Assembly: GCF_021491915.1 (NCBI RefSeq)
Contig: NZ_CP090836.1
Location: forward strand, 1,908,501-1,972,500
Reading direction: 5' to 3'
DNA from: Paracoccus everestensis
GTDB lineage: Bacteria > Pseudomonadota > Alphaproteobacteria > Rhodobacterales > Rhodobacteraceae
DNA length: 64,000 bases
The notes beneath the pieces are model-generated. The model made no database searches. It was not told the DNA's origin and saw only the letters and a list, made by a program, of their open reading frames with translations. The translations under genes were made by a program, and so were the position numbers. This document shows positions 57,144 through 64,000 of the stretch, in pieces. Within the stretch, counting starts at the first letter, position 1; every line of letters begins with the position of its first letter.

Positions 57144-57827
57144 ATGAAATACCTGCCGATCATCCTGCTGGTTCTGTATCTGGCCGCCATGTGGTTCTTT
57201 TCCCTGTGGAGGCTGCGGCAGGAACTGAACCAGAAATCGACGCCGCTGAACCACCCCCGCCTGACGCCCATGCTGGAACGGCTTGGCCGGGCGATGGACT
57301 TGCCGCCCGTGCGCGCCCATGTCTATGAGGTGGACCCTGTCAACGGCCTTGCCGCCCCCGACGGGCGCATCTTCCTGACACGCGGCTTCATCCGCAAGCT
57401 GGATGTGGGCGAGGTCACGCCCGAGGAACTGGCCAGCGTCATCGCCCACGAACTGGGCCATGTCGCCCACGGCCATGCCCGGCGGAGGATGATCGACTTT
57501 GCGGGCCAGAACGCGATCCGCATGGCGCTTGCCGGGGTGCTGGGGCGCATCATTCCCGGCCTGGGCGCATGGATCGCCGGACTGATCGCCACCGCCGTCG
57601 CTGCCCGCCTGTCGCGCGACGACGAATTCGAGGCCGACCGTTTCGCAAGCGCCCTGATGATCCGCGCGGGCCTGGGGACCGAGCCGCAGATTTCCCTGTT
57701 CCGCAAGCTGGAACGCTTGACAGGCAGTCGCGGCGGCGCGGCCCCCGCTTGGCTGTTGTCCCACCCCCCCACCGCCCGCCGCATCGCCGCGATCGAGGCG
57801 CTGCAAGGCCGCTGGCAGGGGGGCTGA
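57144..57827 (+). CDS. M48-family metalloprotease, membrane-anchored
   Basis: 227-residue protease. An N-terminal membrane segment (LPIILLVLYLAAMWFFSLWR) precedes the zinc motif HELGH in SVIAHELGHVAHGHARRRM (about residue 101). The third ligand lies in SRDDEFEADRFAS. A second hydrophobic stretch (GVLGRIIPGLGAWIAGLIAT) sits between them. The C-terminal LLSHPPTARRIAAIEALQG is typical of HtpX/YcaL-like members. It probably degrades membrane or envelope proteins from the cytoplasmic or periplasmic face. It is co-directional with the VWA gene, 39 bases downstream. Confidence 0.88.
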   Translation: MKYLPIILLVLYLAAMWFFSLWRLRQELNQKSTPLNHPRLTPMLERLGRAMDLPPVRAHVYEVDPVNGLAAPDGRIFLTRGFIRKLDVGEVTPEELASVIAHELGHVAHGHARRRMIDFAGQNAIRMALAGVLGRIIPGLGAWIAGLIATAVAARLSRDDEFEADRFASALMIRAGLGTEPQISLFRKLERLTGSRGGAAPAWLLSHPPTARRIAAIEALQGRWQGG

Positions 57828-57884
57828 CCCCCTTGCGGGATCGGACGGGGCGCCTATGCTGGGGTTGCCCCAACGGAATAAACG

Positions 57885-59078
57885 ATGACCCGCCCCTTCC
57901 GCCGCCTGGTTCTGTATGTTCCAGGCTTTGATCCCATGCCCCCGCGTCGCTACCGAGAGTTGTATCGGCGCGAGTCGAACAAGCAGGCGCTGATCGGCGG
58001 CTATGACGTGGCGATGGAACGTCTGGACGGCGCGGCCGGCTTTGGCTGGACCACCCGCGCCCGCTTTCCCACGGGCGAGGCCCAGGCACGGATCGAGGTT
58101 CTGGTCTGGGCCGATCTGGTCCAGGCCTCGATGCGCGGCGGGATCATGGCCACCTATTGGCAGATGCTGAGGGTGGCCTGGCTCTATCTTTGGTCGGGGG
58201 CCTTGCTGCGGATGATGTGCCTGCGGCGGGGACCGGTGCTGGCGGCGCTTTATCCGCTGGCGATGCTGATGGGGCAACTGGCTTGCGCGGTGCTGGCAGG
58301 AGGGCTGACGGGTTGGGGCATTGCTGCCCTTTCGGGGATCGGCTGGCTTGCGGTTTTGCCCGGCCTGCTGGCGGGCTGGGGCGTCCTGGCCTTTGCGCGG
58401 TCCCAGGATCACCGCCTGTTCGCATATTACCTGATGCAGGATTACGCCTTCACGGCCAGCCTGCACGGTGCCTATCCGCCCGCATTGGAAGACCGGCTGG
58501 CCTTGTTCACCGACCGCCTGTCCGATGCCATGAGCCAGGATTGGGACGAGGTCCTGGTGGTCGGCCATTCATCCGGCGCCTATCTGGGGGTGTCGATCCT
58601 GGCCGACCTGATCCGCCGCCGGGATGTTGCGCCCGGGGGGCCAGCGCTGTCGCTGATGACCCTGGGCCATGTCATTCCCATGGCGTCCTTTCTGCCGCGC
58701 GCGCAGCGATTGCGGGCCGACCTCGCCTTCCTTTCGGAACGGCCGGAGGTGTTCTGGCTGGACGTGACCGCGCCGGGCGATCCATGCAGCTTTGCCCTGT
58801 GCGATCCGGTGGCGGTCACCGGCGTCGCCGGACGGTGCCAGCGGTGGCCCCTGGTCTTGTCGGCGGCGTTCAGCCGGAGGCTGTCGCCTGCCCAGCAACG
58901 GGAACTGCGGGGGCGGTGGTTTCGGCTGCATCTGCAATACCTGTGCGCTTTCGACCGTCCTGGCGATTACGATTACTTTGCCATCACCGCCGGGCCGCAG
59001 CCGCTGGCTGACCGCTTCAAGGACCGCAAGCATTCGCCCGGACGGATCGCCACGCCCGTGGGGCCGGGCCTGCCATGA
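57885..59078 (+). CDS. Alpha/beta-hydrolase-like membrane protein, 397 residues
   Basis: N-terminal segment (RRLVLYVPGFDPMPPRRYRE) resembles the opening strand and oxyanion loop of alpha/beta hydrolases. Two membrane segments lie near residues 95-175 (AALYPLAMLMGQLACAVLAG, LAVLPGLLAGWGVLAFARSQ). A nucleophile elbow GHSSG is in LVVGHSSGAYLGVSILADLI (about residue 227). This suggests a membrane-bound lipase or esterase. Its stop overlaps the P450 ATG by four bases, so the two are co-translated. Substrate unknown. Confidence 0.75.
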   Translation: MTRPFRRLVLYVPGFDPMPPRRYRELYRRESNKQALIGGYDVAMERLDGAAGFGWTTRARFPTGEAQARIEVLVWADLVQASMRGGIMATYWQMLRVAWLYLWSGALLRMMCLRRGPVLAALYPLAMLMGQLACAVLAGGLTGWGIAALSGIGWLAVLPGLLAGWGVLAFARSQDHRLFAYYLMQDYAFTASLHGAYPPALEDRLALFTDRLSDAMSQDWDEVLVVGHSSGAYLGVSILADLIRRRDVAPGGPALSLMTLGHVIPMASFLPRAQRLRADLAFLSERPEVFWLDVTAPGDPCSFALCDPVAVTGVAGRCQRWPLVLSAAFSRRLSPAQQRELRGRWFRLHLQYLCAFDRPGDYDYFAITAGPQPLADRFKDRKHSPGRIATPVGPGLP

Positions 59079-60430
59079 TCCCGCCGCGCCCCCACACAAC
59101 CGAAGGCCGGGGCAGCCTGTGGCGCTTTGTCCGCGCGTTCCGCCACGACCTGCTGTCGGCGCTGCCCGAACGCCTGTATCGCGCCTGGATGGCCGAATTC
59201 CGCAGCCCGCTGATCCACAGCTTTGTCTGCAACGACCCTGCCCTGATCCGCCTGATCCTGAAGGACCGGCCCGGCGATTTCCCGAAATCGAACCGCCTGC
59301 GCGCGGGCCTTGCGCCGCTGTTGGGGGCTTCCGTGTTCGTCACCAACGGTCCCGAATGGGCGGCACAGCGCCGCATCATCGACCCCGCGTTCGAGGGCGG
59401 CAGGCTGCACCAGACCCTGCCCGCGATCTTCGGTGCCGCCGACGCCCTGGTCGCGCGCCTGCGCCCCGGCCTTCAGGATATCGAACCCGAGACCAGCTTT
59501 GCCGCCGCCGATGTCATCTTTCGGGCGCTGTTCTCCATGCCTATCGAACATGAAACGGCGGCGCAGGTCTTTGCGGCCTTTCGCACCCACCAGGAGGCCC
59601 AGCCCGTCGTCAACTGGGCTGCCCTGCTGCCTTGGCCCGCCTGGCTGCCGCATCCCCATTCCCGCCGCACCCGCCGAACGGCCGCCCAGATCCGCGGCCT
59701 GATCGCCGGTCTGGTCGCCGACCGCATGGCTGCGATCCGCCTGGGCAATGCCCCCGACGATCTGGCGACGCGGATCATGACCACGCCGGATCCCCAGACG
59801 GGCCACTGCTTTTCCGAACCCCAGATGGTGGATCAGGTGGCGATCTTCTTTCTGGCGGGCCACGAGACAAGCGCATCGACCTTGGCCTGGGCACTGTGGC
59901 TGCTGGCCGCCCATCCCGAATGGCAGGACCGCGTCGCCGCCGAGGCCGCGTCCCTGACCCCCGACATGGCGGGCGTCAATGCCCTGCGCACCACCCGCGC
60001 CGTGTTCCGGGAAGCGCTGCGCCTTTACCCCCCGGTCCCGATGATGGTGCGCGAAGCCGCCCGGCCAGAAACCCTGCGCGGCCGGCCCGTCCCGCGCGGG
60101 GCGCAGTTGATCCTGTCGCCCTGGCACCTGCACCGCCATCAACGCCTGTGGGACAACCCCGATGCCTTTGATCCGGGCCGCTGGTCCCGTCCTGAAACGC
60201 GCAGCAGCGCCCGCGACGCCTTTATCCCCTTTTCAGCGGGCGAACGCGTCTGCCCCGGCGCCGGCCTTGCGATGATAGAGGGCGCGGCGATGCTGGCCCG
60301 CGTGGCCCAGGCCTTTACCCTGCGCCCCGGGCCGCTGGCCCCCGTCCCCGTCGCCCGCCTGACCGTCCGTGGCCAAGACGGCATCCACATCCACCTGACC
60401 CCGCGCGCGGAGCGCGATTCATCAGCTTGA
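59075..60430 (+). CDS. Cytochrome P450
   Basis: 451-residue class I-like P450. The I-helix oxygen motif reads [11 protein letters not shown], the K-helix EALR is in [13 protein letters not shown], and the heme-binding loop is [18 protein letters not shown] with the cysteine ligand. It is soluble, without an N-terminal anchor. Redox partners (ferredoxin and reductase) are not nearby. Coupling to the hydrolase upstream hints at lipid or ester substrates. A -35-like TTGACA for the tRNA gene overlaps its stop. Confidence 0.92.
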   Translation: MIPPRPHTTEGRGSLWRFVRAFRHDLLSALPERLYRAWMAEFRSPLIHSFVCNDPALIRLILKDRPGDFPKSNRLRAGLAPLLGASVFVTNGPEWAAQRRIIDPAFEGGRLHQTLPAIFGAADALVARLRPGLQDIEPETSFAAADVIFRALFSMPIEHETAAQVFAAFRTHQEAQPVVNWAALLPWPAWLPHPHSRRTRRTAAQIRGLIAGLVADRMAAIRLGNAPDDLATRIMTTPDPQTGHCFSEPQMVDQVAIFFLAGHETSASTLAWALWLLAAHPEWQDRVAAEAASLTPDMAGVNALRTTRAVFREALRLYPPVPMMVREAARPETLRGRPVPRGAQLILSPWHLHRHQRLWDNPDAFDPGRWSRPETRSSARDAFIPFSAGERVCPGAGLAMIEGAAMLARVAQAFTLRPGPLAPVPVARLTVRGQDGIHIHLTPRAERDSSA

Positions 60431-60432
60431 CA
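60427..60432 (+). promoter_or_regulatory. Possible -35 element of the tRNA-Ala gene
   Basis: A consensus TTGACA overlaps the P450 stop codon and lies 32 bases before the tRNA. A matching -10 is not clear (GGGAAAAAG at the expected distance). A small hairpin, CCGTG / CACGG, sits between. Confidence 0.4.
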
Positions 60433-60464
60433 TTCCGTGCCGACACGGGAAAAAGAACGCCAGT

Positions 60465-60540
<76 letters not shown>

Positions 60541-60653
60541 GTTTCACAAAATCATTGGAAAACAAGCGGTTAGAAGAAATTCTCTGCCATGCTGCCTGCC
60601 CCTTTCTGCCTAGATTTTTTTTGGGGGACAGTTTCGTGCCATCCCCCGCCGAC

Positions 60654-61349
60654 TCAGCCCCGGCTGACCTTGATGAGACCCGCCTTCATGGCTGCCCGAT
60701 AGCTGACCTCTCCATGCCCCGGAAGGTTCATCACGATGCTGCCTCCATCGCCGCGACGATGCTTGATGCCTGCCGCGTCCAGGGCCTCCCTCACGGCCTC
60801 GGGGTCGATCACGTCCAAGGCTTCCCGGTAGGTGGCTGCCAGCCGCTCAAAGCCCGATGTATCATTGTTCATCATCAGGTCACGAACCGCCTTCTGCATG
60901 TCACGATAAAGGCGCTGGTCACCGCCAACGAACTCATCGAACAGTTCAAGGTCATGGACCCCAGCGCCCTCTAGGCGGCTGCTGATGGCGCCATGGAAGC
61001 CGTCATAGACTTGCTGCACCTGTTGGGCGATCTGCGCCGGTTCCTGCCCTGACTGCTGCGCCAAGCGTTCTATGACACGGTGGTCAATCCCGCCTGTTTC
61101 CGCGACAGCGTTGATTGCCGCAACCTGGGCGCCGGGCATGGTGCTGCTGATGAGCGCGGTGATGGCCGTCTCCGCTTCATCGGATGCCCTGAAGATTTCC
61201 CCTTGGAGTTCTCCTTCAGGGTTCCCGTTCGGCTGTCCCTGCTGGGGCTGCTGAGGGGCGGCCTGCGGTGTCCGGTCGCTCCCGGCATCGCCGCTAAAAG
61301 AAAAGCCTCCGTTGCCATCCCGGCTGATGAGACCCAAGCTAGTGTTCAC
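60654..61349 (-). pseudogene. Phage protein, 3' part of an interrupted gene
   Basis: An open frame of 231 codons whose apparent GTG start and first three codons lie in the terminal repeat of an inserted element. The native part starts SLGLISRDGNGGFSFSGDAG, continues with a proline/glutamine-rich linker (PQAAPQQPQQGQPNGN) and a helical region, and ends GLIKVSRG. Joining it to the frame at 62999-63335 after removing the insertion gives one continuous protein of about 341 residues. The product may be a virion or scaffold-type protein, but no family is recognised. Confidence 0.75.
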
Positions 61350-61516
61350 CGCCTGACAAATGATACCTAGTTTCTCGCTGTTTTATCGCCGGCAGCGCGA
61401 GCTAAGGGTCCAAATCAGCTACGCGAGATCCAAACAGTCACTGGGCGCATCGCACAGGGCTGTTCGATCCACCCCGATGCTCGCCTTAAGGCAGGTATCA
61501 GGTGGAGAACACCTAG
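61339..61516 (+). repeat. MITE-like unit, left copy
   Basis: About 178 bases including CTAG at both borders. The outer end reads TAGTGTTCACCGCCTGACAA; the inner end is imperfectly complementary (GGTATCAGGTGGAGAACACC) and lacks six to seven bases present in the other copy. It shares long segments with the right copy, such as GCGAGATCCAAA, GTCACTGGGCG and CGATGCTCGCCTTAAGGCAG. No coding function is apparent, although one frame stays open across part of both copies. Confidence 0.8.
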
Positions 61517-61670
61517 TGGTCCAGCCCAGAAGAACCAACTTGGTATTAGCAAGAGGCGAACCCAGGGTCGGCTTCGCGTTGTCATCTTTAGGATAGTTAT
61601 CACCTGATGACAGCCCTTACCAAAGACGCCATAAAGAGCACGTTACCATGGCATCAGGTAGGGCAGATCC

Positions 61671-62792
61671 TTGATAGTAATCAATCTTACAGAAAACAGG
61701 TCGGAAAAGACGGTAACTCGGAAACTGACCTTTGGCCAGGAGGAGATATTTTATGAGTTTGTTGGCGAAGTTCTTCCCGCACCAATCACAGACCTTGACG
61801 CCGCTCTAGTCGCGTCGATTTTTATGGCTATGAGTAGGGGCGAGCCTATCCATGTGGCAGGACCTGTCTCCGCAACGCTACTTGAGAACATCGAAGAATT
61901 CCAAAGAGCATGGGCTTTGTTGCGTCCTAGTCTATTCAAGGTTGTGCCAATCACGGCTGACGAAGAGATATTAAAACATCAAAGACCTAACTCCGCCGTT
62001 ATAGCATATTCCGGAGGGGTAGACGCAAATTCCTCTCTTGCTTTCCATATGGAAGGCTATGCGGGTCGCCGAAAAAGAGTGATTGAAGCCGCAGTTTTGA
62101 TCCACGGGATGGATGTTCCGATAGACAAAGATTTTTCTGTTTTCGAGAATATAGCCAGTGCAACATTAAGCCATTATAACCTCCCGCTAACAGTTGTTCG
62201 AACTAACTGGCGGAAATACAATCCTCATTGGGAGATGGTTTTCATTGCCGGCATCACAGGCTGCTTGCATCAATTTGATGTTGGTTACGGCATCCTTAGC
62301 AGTGATGAGGACTATGGAAGCATAGTTATGCCTTGGTCCAGCAATCCTGCAACGAACCATCTTCTCAGTGGCATCAGAACCATACAAACTGAAGGAACAG
62401 GATTTACTAGAACTCAAAAATTTAGAATGCTTCCCTTGGCACTGACAGAGAACTTAAGAGTTTGCTGGCAGGATGTTGAACTTGGCGCAAATCTCAATTG
62501 CGGAAAATGCGAGAAATGCATTCGAACTAAAATGAACTTTGAGGCTAACGGCATGGAGCCGCCAGCGTGCCTAGGTCCAAAGGTATCCCGTTGGGATGCT
62601 TTGCGTCCGTTAGCAAAGAATCAAGTGCAAAGAAATTATCTTGTCGATGCGTTGAAGTTCGCCCGGCAAAATGGAGTTGAAGAGGAGTGGGTGAAAACAC
62701 TTCCGATAGGATTATTCTTCTCCAAACTGAAGGGCCGTACTGCTCCTTTGTCACGGAAAGTGATGCGACGGATGCGTTTAGTTAAAGGGTAG
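61671..62792 (+). CDS. QueC-like PP-loop ATPase-family protein carried by the element
   Basis: 373-residue protein, clearly AT-richer than its surroundings and with different codon use. A PP-loop motif, AYSGGVDANSSL (about residues 111-122), resembles the SGGVDS ATP-pyrophosphatase loop of QueC, TilS and related enzymes. A zinc-type motif, NCGKCEKCIRT (about 275-285), is placed as in QueC (7-cyano-7-deazaguanine synthase). The start is uncertain: TTG at 61671 gives MIVINLTEN, and the next in-frame ATG is about 50 codons in. QueC-like proteins occur in nucleobase modification and in the QatABCD antiphage system, but no partner genes are here. Role unknown. Confidence 0.7.
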   Translation: MIVINLTENRSEKTVTRKLTFGQEEIFYEFVGEVLPAPITDLDAALVASIFMAMSRGEPIHVAGPVSATLLENIEEFQRAWALLRPSLFKVVPITADEEILKHQRPNSAVIAYSGGVDANSSLAFHMEGYAGRRKRVIEAAVLIHGMDVPIDKDFSVFENIASATLSHYNLPLTVVRTNWRKYNPHWEMVFIAGITGCLHQFDVGYGILSSDEDYGSIVMPWSSNPATNHLLSGIRTIQTEGTGFTRTQKFRMLPLALTENLRVCWQDVELGANLNCGKCEKCIRTKMNFEANGMEPPACLGPKVSRWDALRPLAKNQVQRNYLVDALKFARQNGVEEEWVKTLPIGLFFSKLKGRTAPLSRKVMRRMRLVKG

Positions 62793-62814
62793 CTTCGGTC
62801 GCAGTCTATACCAC

Positions 62815-62998
62815 CTAGTGTTTACCACCTGACAAATGATACTCAGTCTCTCGCTGCTTTACCCTCGGCGGCGAAAGCTGAGGCTCTAAGTCAGTTTTGC
62901 GAGATCCAAACCGTCACTGGGCGTATCGCACACGGCTGTTTGGTCCACCCCGATGCTCGCCTTAAGGCAGGTATCTTATGTCAGGTGATGAACACTAG
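62815..62998 (+). repeat. MITE-like unit, right copy
   Basis: About 184 bases with CTAG at both borders. Terminal inverted repeats of about 26 bases match at all but four positions: TAGTGTTTACCACCTGACAA at the left, and the complement of the right end reads TAGTGTTCATCACCTGACAT. It is in the same orientation as the left copy and visibly about 80 percent identical. The complete inverted ends make it a self-contained non-autonomous element. Confidence 0.8.
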
Positions 62999-63335
62999 CG
63001 GCGATGTTCAAGGTCATACGCCCGCCTTGGATTTCCACGGTATCGTTCCCGTTATACGGGCGGTTCATCACGGGGCTGCCTGTCTTCCCGCTGCGGATGG
63101 TGCGTTCAACTTCACCTCCTCGGGCCAGTTCGCTGCCATCGATCCAGCGCCCTTTATGCGCGGGCGTGCGGGTCATGGTCTGTTCGCCGGTCTGGTCATC
63201 GGTGCAGATGGTGACTTCGTTGCCGCCCCGGAAGTGCTGTTGCCGGGGGGCTGGCGCATTGGGGTTGCCAAGGCCGGAAGTGTCAGGGGTGCCGCTCTCG
63301 AATTGGCCGGTCGCGGGGTCGAAGTAAACTGCCAT
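62976..63335 (-). pseudogene. Phage protein, 5' part of an interrupted gene
   Basis: The N-terminal 113 residues (MAVYFDPATGQFESGTPD through GGRMTLNIAA) are native; the last six codons and the stop come from the terminal repeat of the inserted element. The continuation is the frame at 60654-61339. The sequence is polar with glycine and threonine, without recognised domains. It lies downstream of the Rha-type gene on the same strand, separated by 126 bases. Confidence 0.75.
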
Positions 63336-63461
63336 AGTGATGGTCTTTCTGTTCGGTGTGATGATGTAGCTGGAAGCCCCTCAGGCGCGCGCTGGGCGGC
63401 TCTTGAAGGGTTCCCGGTGGGGGTGTGCTGGGAGTTGGCCTAGAGGGCCTGTGCGGCTGGC

Positions 63462-63878
63462 CTAGTGGGCGATGCGAAGGGATGCCCTGCCGCGCTGAGG
63501 TGAGGACTTCCTCATGCTGCGGAGGAACGCTTTGTGATTGTCGTTCTCGCGTTCCGCCAGGTGGTCGAAGGCATCGAGGAACTTCTGTTTCCAGCGCAAT
63601 GCTTCGGCGCCGGTAAAGCCCATGATGAGGAGGGCCGCGCCGCGCTGGTTGATGGCGTAGACCCGTGACTTGCGGAAGCCGCCTCGGGGCATCGGGGTCA
63701 GTTCCAATGTCGGCTCAAAATTGAGCGCACATGAGGGGTCGGTTGCTATCAGCCGGTCAATGTCTCGCATGACGTTCTTGTGCTGCTTGCCGAACAGGTC
63801 AGCGACTTGCTTGCTGTTGGTCATGGGCTTGCCATCGCGGCGGAAGACAGCGCCGGTGGGCAGGGTGGTGATGTTCAT
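63462..63878 (-). CDS. Rha-family phage regulatory protein
   Basis: 138-residue protein with the pRha domain: the signature MTNSKQVADLFGKQHKNVMR is followed by DIDRLIATDPSCALNFEPTL and the region RKSRVYAINQRGAALLIMGF with FTGAEALRWKQKFLDAFDHL. Rha-family proteins are phage-encoded regulators that interfere with host-dependent phage development (phi-80 type Rha). The C-terminus is basic. It is the strongest evidence that this end of the window is phage DNA. A terminator-like hairpin lies upstream, so it probably has its own promoter. Confidence 0.88.
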   Translation of the reverse strand: MNITTLPTGAVFRRDGKPMTNSKQVADLFGKQHKNVMRDIDRLIATDPSCALNFEPTLELTPMPRGGFRKSRVYAINQRGAALLIMGFTGAEALRWKQKFLDAFDHLAERENDNHKAFLRSMRKSSPQRGRASLRIAH

Positions 63879-63905
63879 GGGGTTGCGTCCTTTCGGTGGA
63901 CATAA

Positions 63906-63935
63906 AAATACCCCGCCAGGTGGTCCTGCGGGGTG
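63906..63935 (-). terminator. Rho-independent terminator upstream of rha (minus strand)
   Basis: Read on the minus strand, ACCCCGCAGG and CCTGGCGGGGT form a stem with one bulged base and a 4-base loop, followed by ATTTTTATG. It would stop transcription arriving from genes beyond 63960 before it enters the Rha gene. Confidence 0.6.
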
Positions 63936-64000
63936 GCGTTAGGGCTGGTCGTGTGGGGGCTAGACCCTGATGGCCTCAGCCTTCCCAGCGTCCAGTGATG

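Larger units (their letters stand above)
61339..62998. mobile_element. Transposase-less composite element: two direct MITE-like copies flanking a QueC-like gene
   Basis: A 1.66-kb insertion bounded by CTAG at both ends (61339-61342 and 62995-62998), consistent with a 4-base target duplication. The outer ends are inverted: TGTTCACCGCCTGAC on the left and the complement of GTCAGGTGATGAACA on the right. It contains two related ~180-bp units in direct orientation and one gene, and no transposase. It splits a phage gene on the minus strand: excision of the element plus one CTAG restores the frame (IAA joined to SLGLISRDG). The CTAG target suits IS5-group transposases, which could act in trans (inference). 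Confidence 0.8.
60541..64000. mobile_element. Prophage or phage-derived island (part), adjoining tRNA-Ala
   Basis: From the tRNA end to the window edge, gene content and composition change: a Rha-family phage regulator, a phage-type gene interrupted by a transposable element, and no housekeeping gene. Genes run on the minus strand, toward the tRNA. No integrase, terminase or tail gene is visible, so the element either continues beyond 64000 or is a remnant. The first 110 bases after the tRNA (60541-60650) contain an AT-rich stretch with a run of T but no gene. Boundary at the tRNA is inferred. Confidence 0.65.

Noticed and set aside
55722..58568. 948-codon minus-strand open frame
   Set aside because: Antisense to the VWA, M48 and hydrolase genes, with no start context or motif.
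61360..61596. 78-codon frame across the left MITE-like copy
   Set aside because: It runs through repeat and spacer DNA, differs in the second copy, and has no ribosome site.

Overview
The window is a high-GC, gene-dense chromosome segment from an alphaproteobacterium of the Rhodobacteraceae, most likely Paracoccus or a close relative. This rests on the methylmalonyl-CoA pathway block with small lipoprotein genes inside it, the xerD / EamA-transporter / acyltransferase string, a Fur-type regulator divergent from a SitABCD transporter, and three intergenic copies of a CACCCCCGAGGATATTT-type repeat. The genus is an inference; no rRNA gene is present.

Layout. (1) 1-8451: one + strand block with the end of an MlrC-family metallopeptidase, a family-5 (Dpp/Opp-type) ABC transporter with both ATPases fused in one chain, and two M20 peptidases; this looks like uptake and hydrolysis of a peptide-like or N-acylated compound. 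(2) 8559-11887: a glutarate module (class III CoA-transferase, glutaryl-CoA dehydrogenase, divergent LysR regulator), followed by a carboxymuconolactone-decarboxylase-family gene. (3) 12690-25854: a thirteen-gene + strand catabolic cluster with an isochorismatase-type amidase, two PuuE-like deacetylase-fold hydrolases, a LeuCD-type hydratase, a complete Liv-type ABC transporter with a Tat-type binding protein, an isocitrate-lyase-family lyase, an FAD_binding_2 flavoprotein and two Asp/Glu-racemase-fold proteins that lack both catalytic cysteines. A truncated MmgE/PrpD remnant and a GntR regulator/dehydrogenase pair on the opposite strand close it. My working hypothesis is degradation of a cyclic imide or substituted maleate through a dialkylmalate to an oxo-acid plus a short acid.

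(4) 28.05-29.6 kb: an insertion-sequence graveyard without intact genes. (5) 29707-38273: propionyl-CoA carboxylase beta and alpha subunits and methylmalonyl-CoA mutase, with small lipoproteins between them and a TTTGCAAA site upstream of pccB. If the lyase of region 3 releases propionate, this block would take it to succinyl-CoA. (6) 38.4-50.1 kb: housekeeping genes including hom, a lytic transglycosylase, ssb, aroB-aroK, xerD, a lipid A acyltransferase and a luciferase-like oxidoreductase. (7) 50.1-54.1 kb: Fur/Mur-type regulator and divergent sitABCD manganese/iron transporter with a well-formed promoter/operator. (8) 54.1-60.4 kb: GH1 beta-glucosidase, a zinc-motif miniprotein, a VWA/CoxE-like protein, an M48 protease, and an alpha/beta-hydrolase plus cytochrome P450 pair.

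(9) 60465-64000: tRNA-Ala(CGC), then phage-type DNA with a Rha-family regulator. A phage gene here is split by a 1.66-kb transposase-less element: two direct ~180-bp MITE-like copies, each bordered by CTAG, flank an AT-richer gene for a QueC-like PP-loop protein. Removing the element and one CTAG rejoins the phage gene in frame, so the insertion can be read directly from the sequence. I consider this the strongest structural novelty in the window; the region 3 cluster is the most interesting metabolic one.
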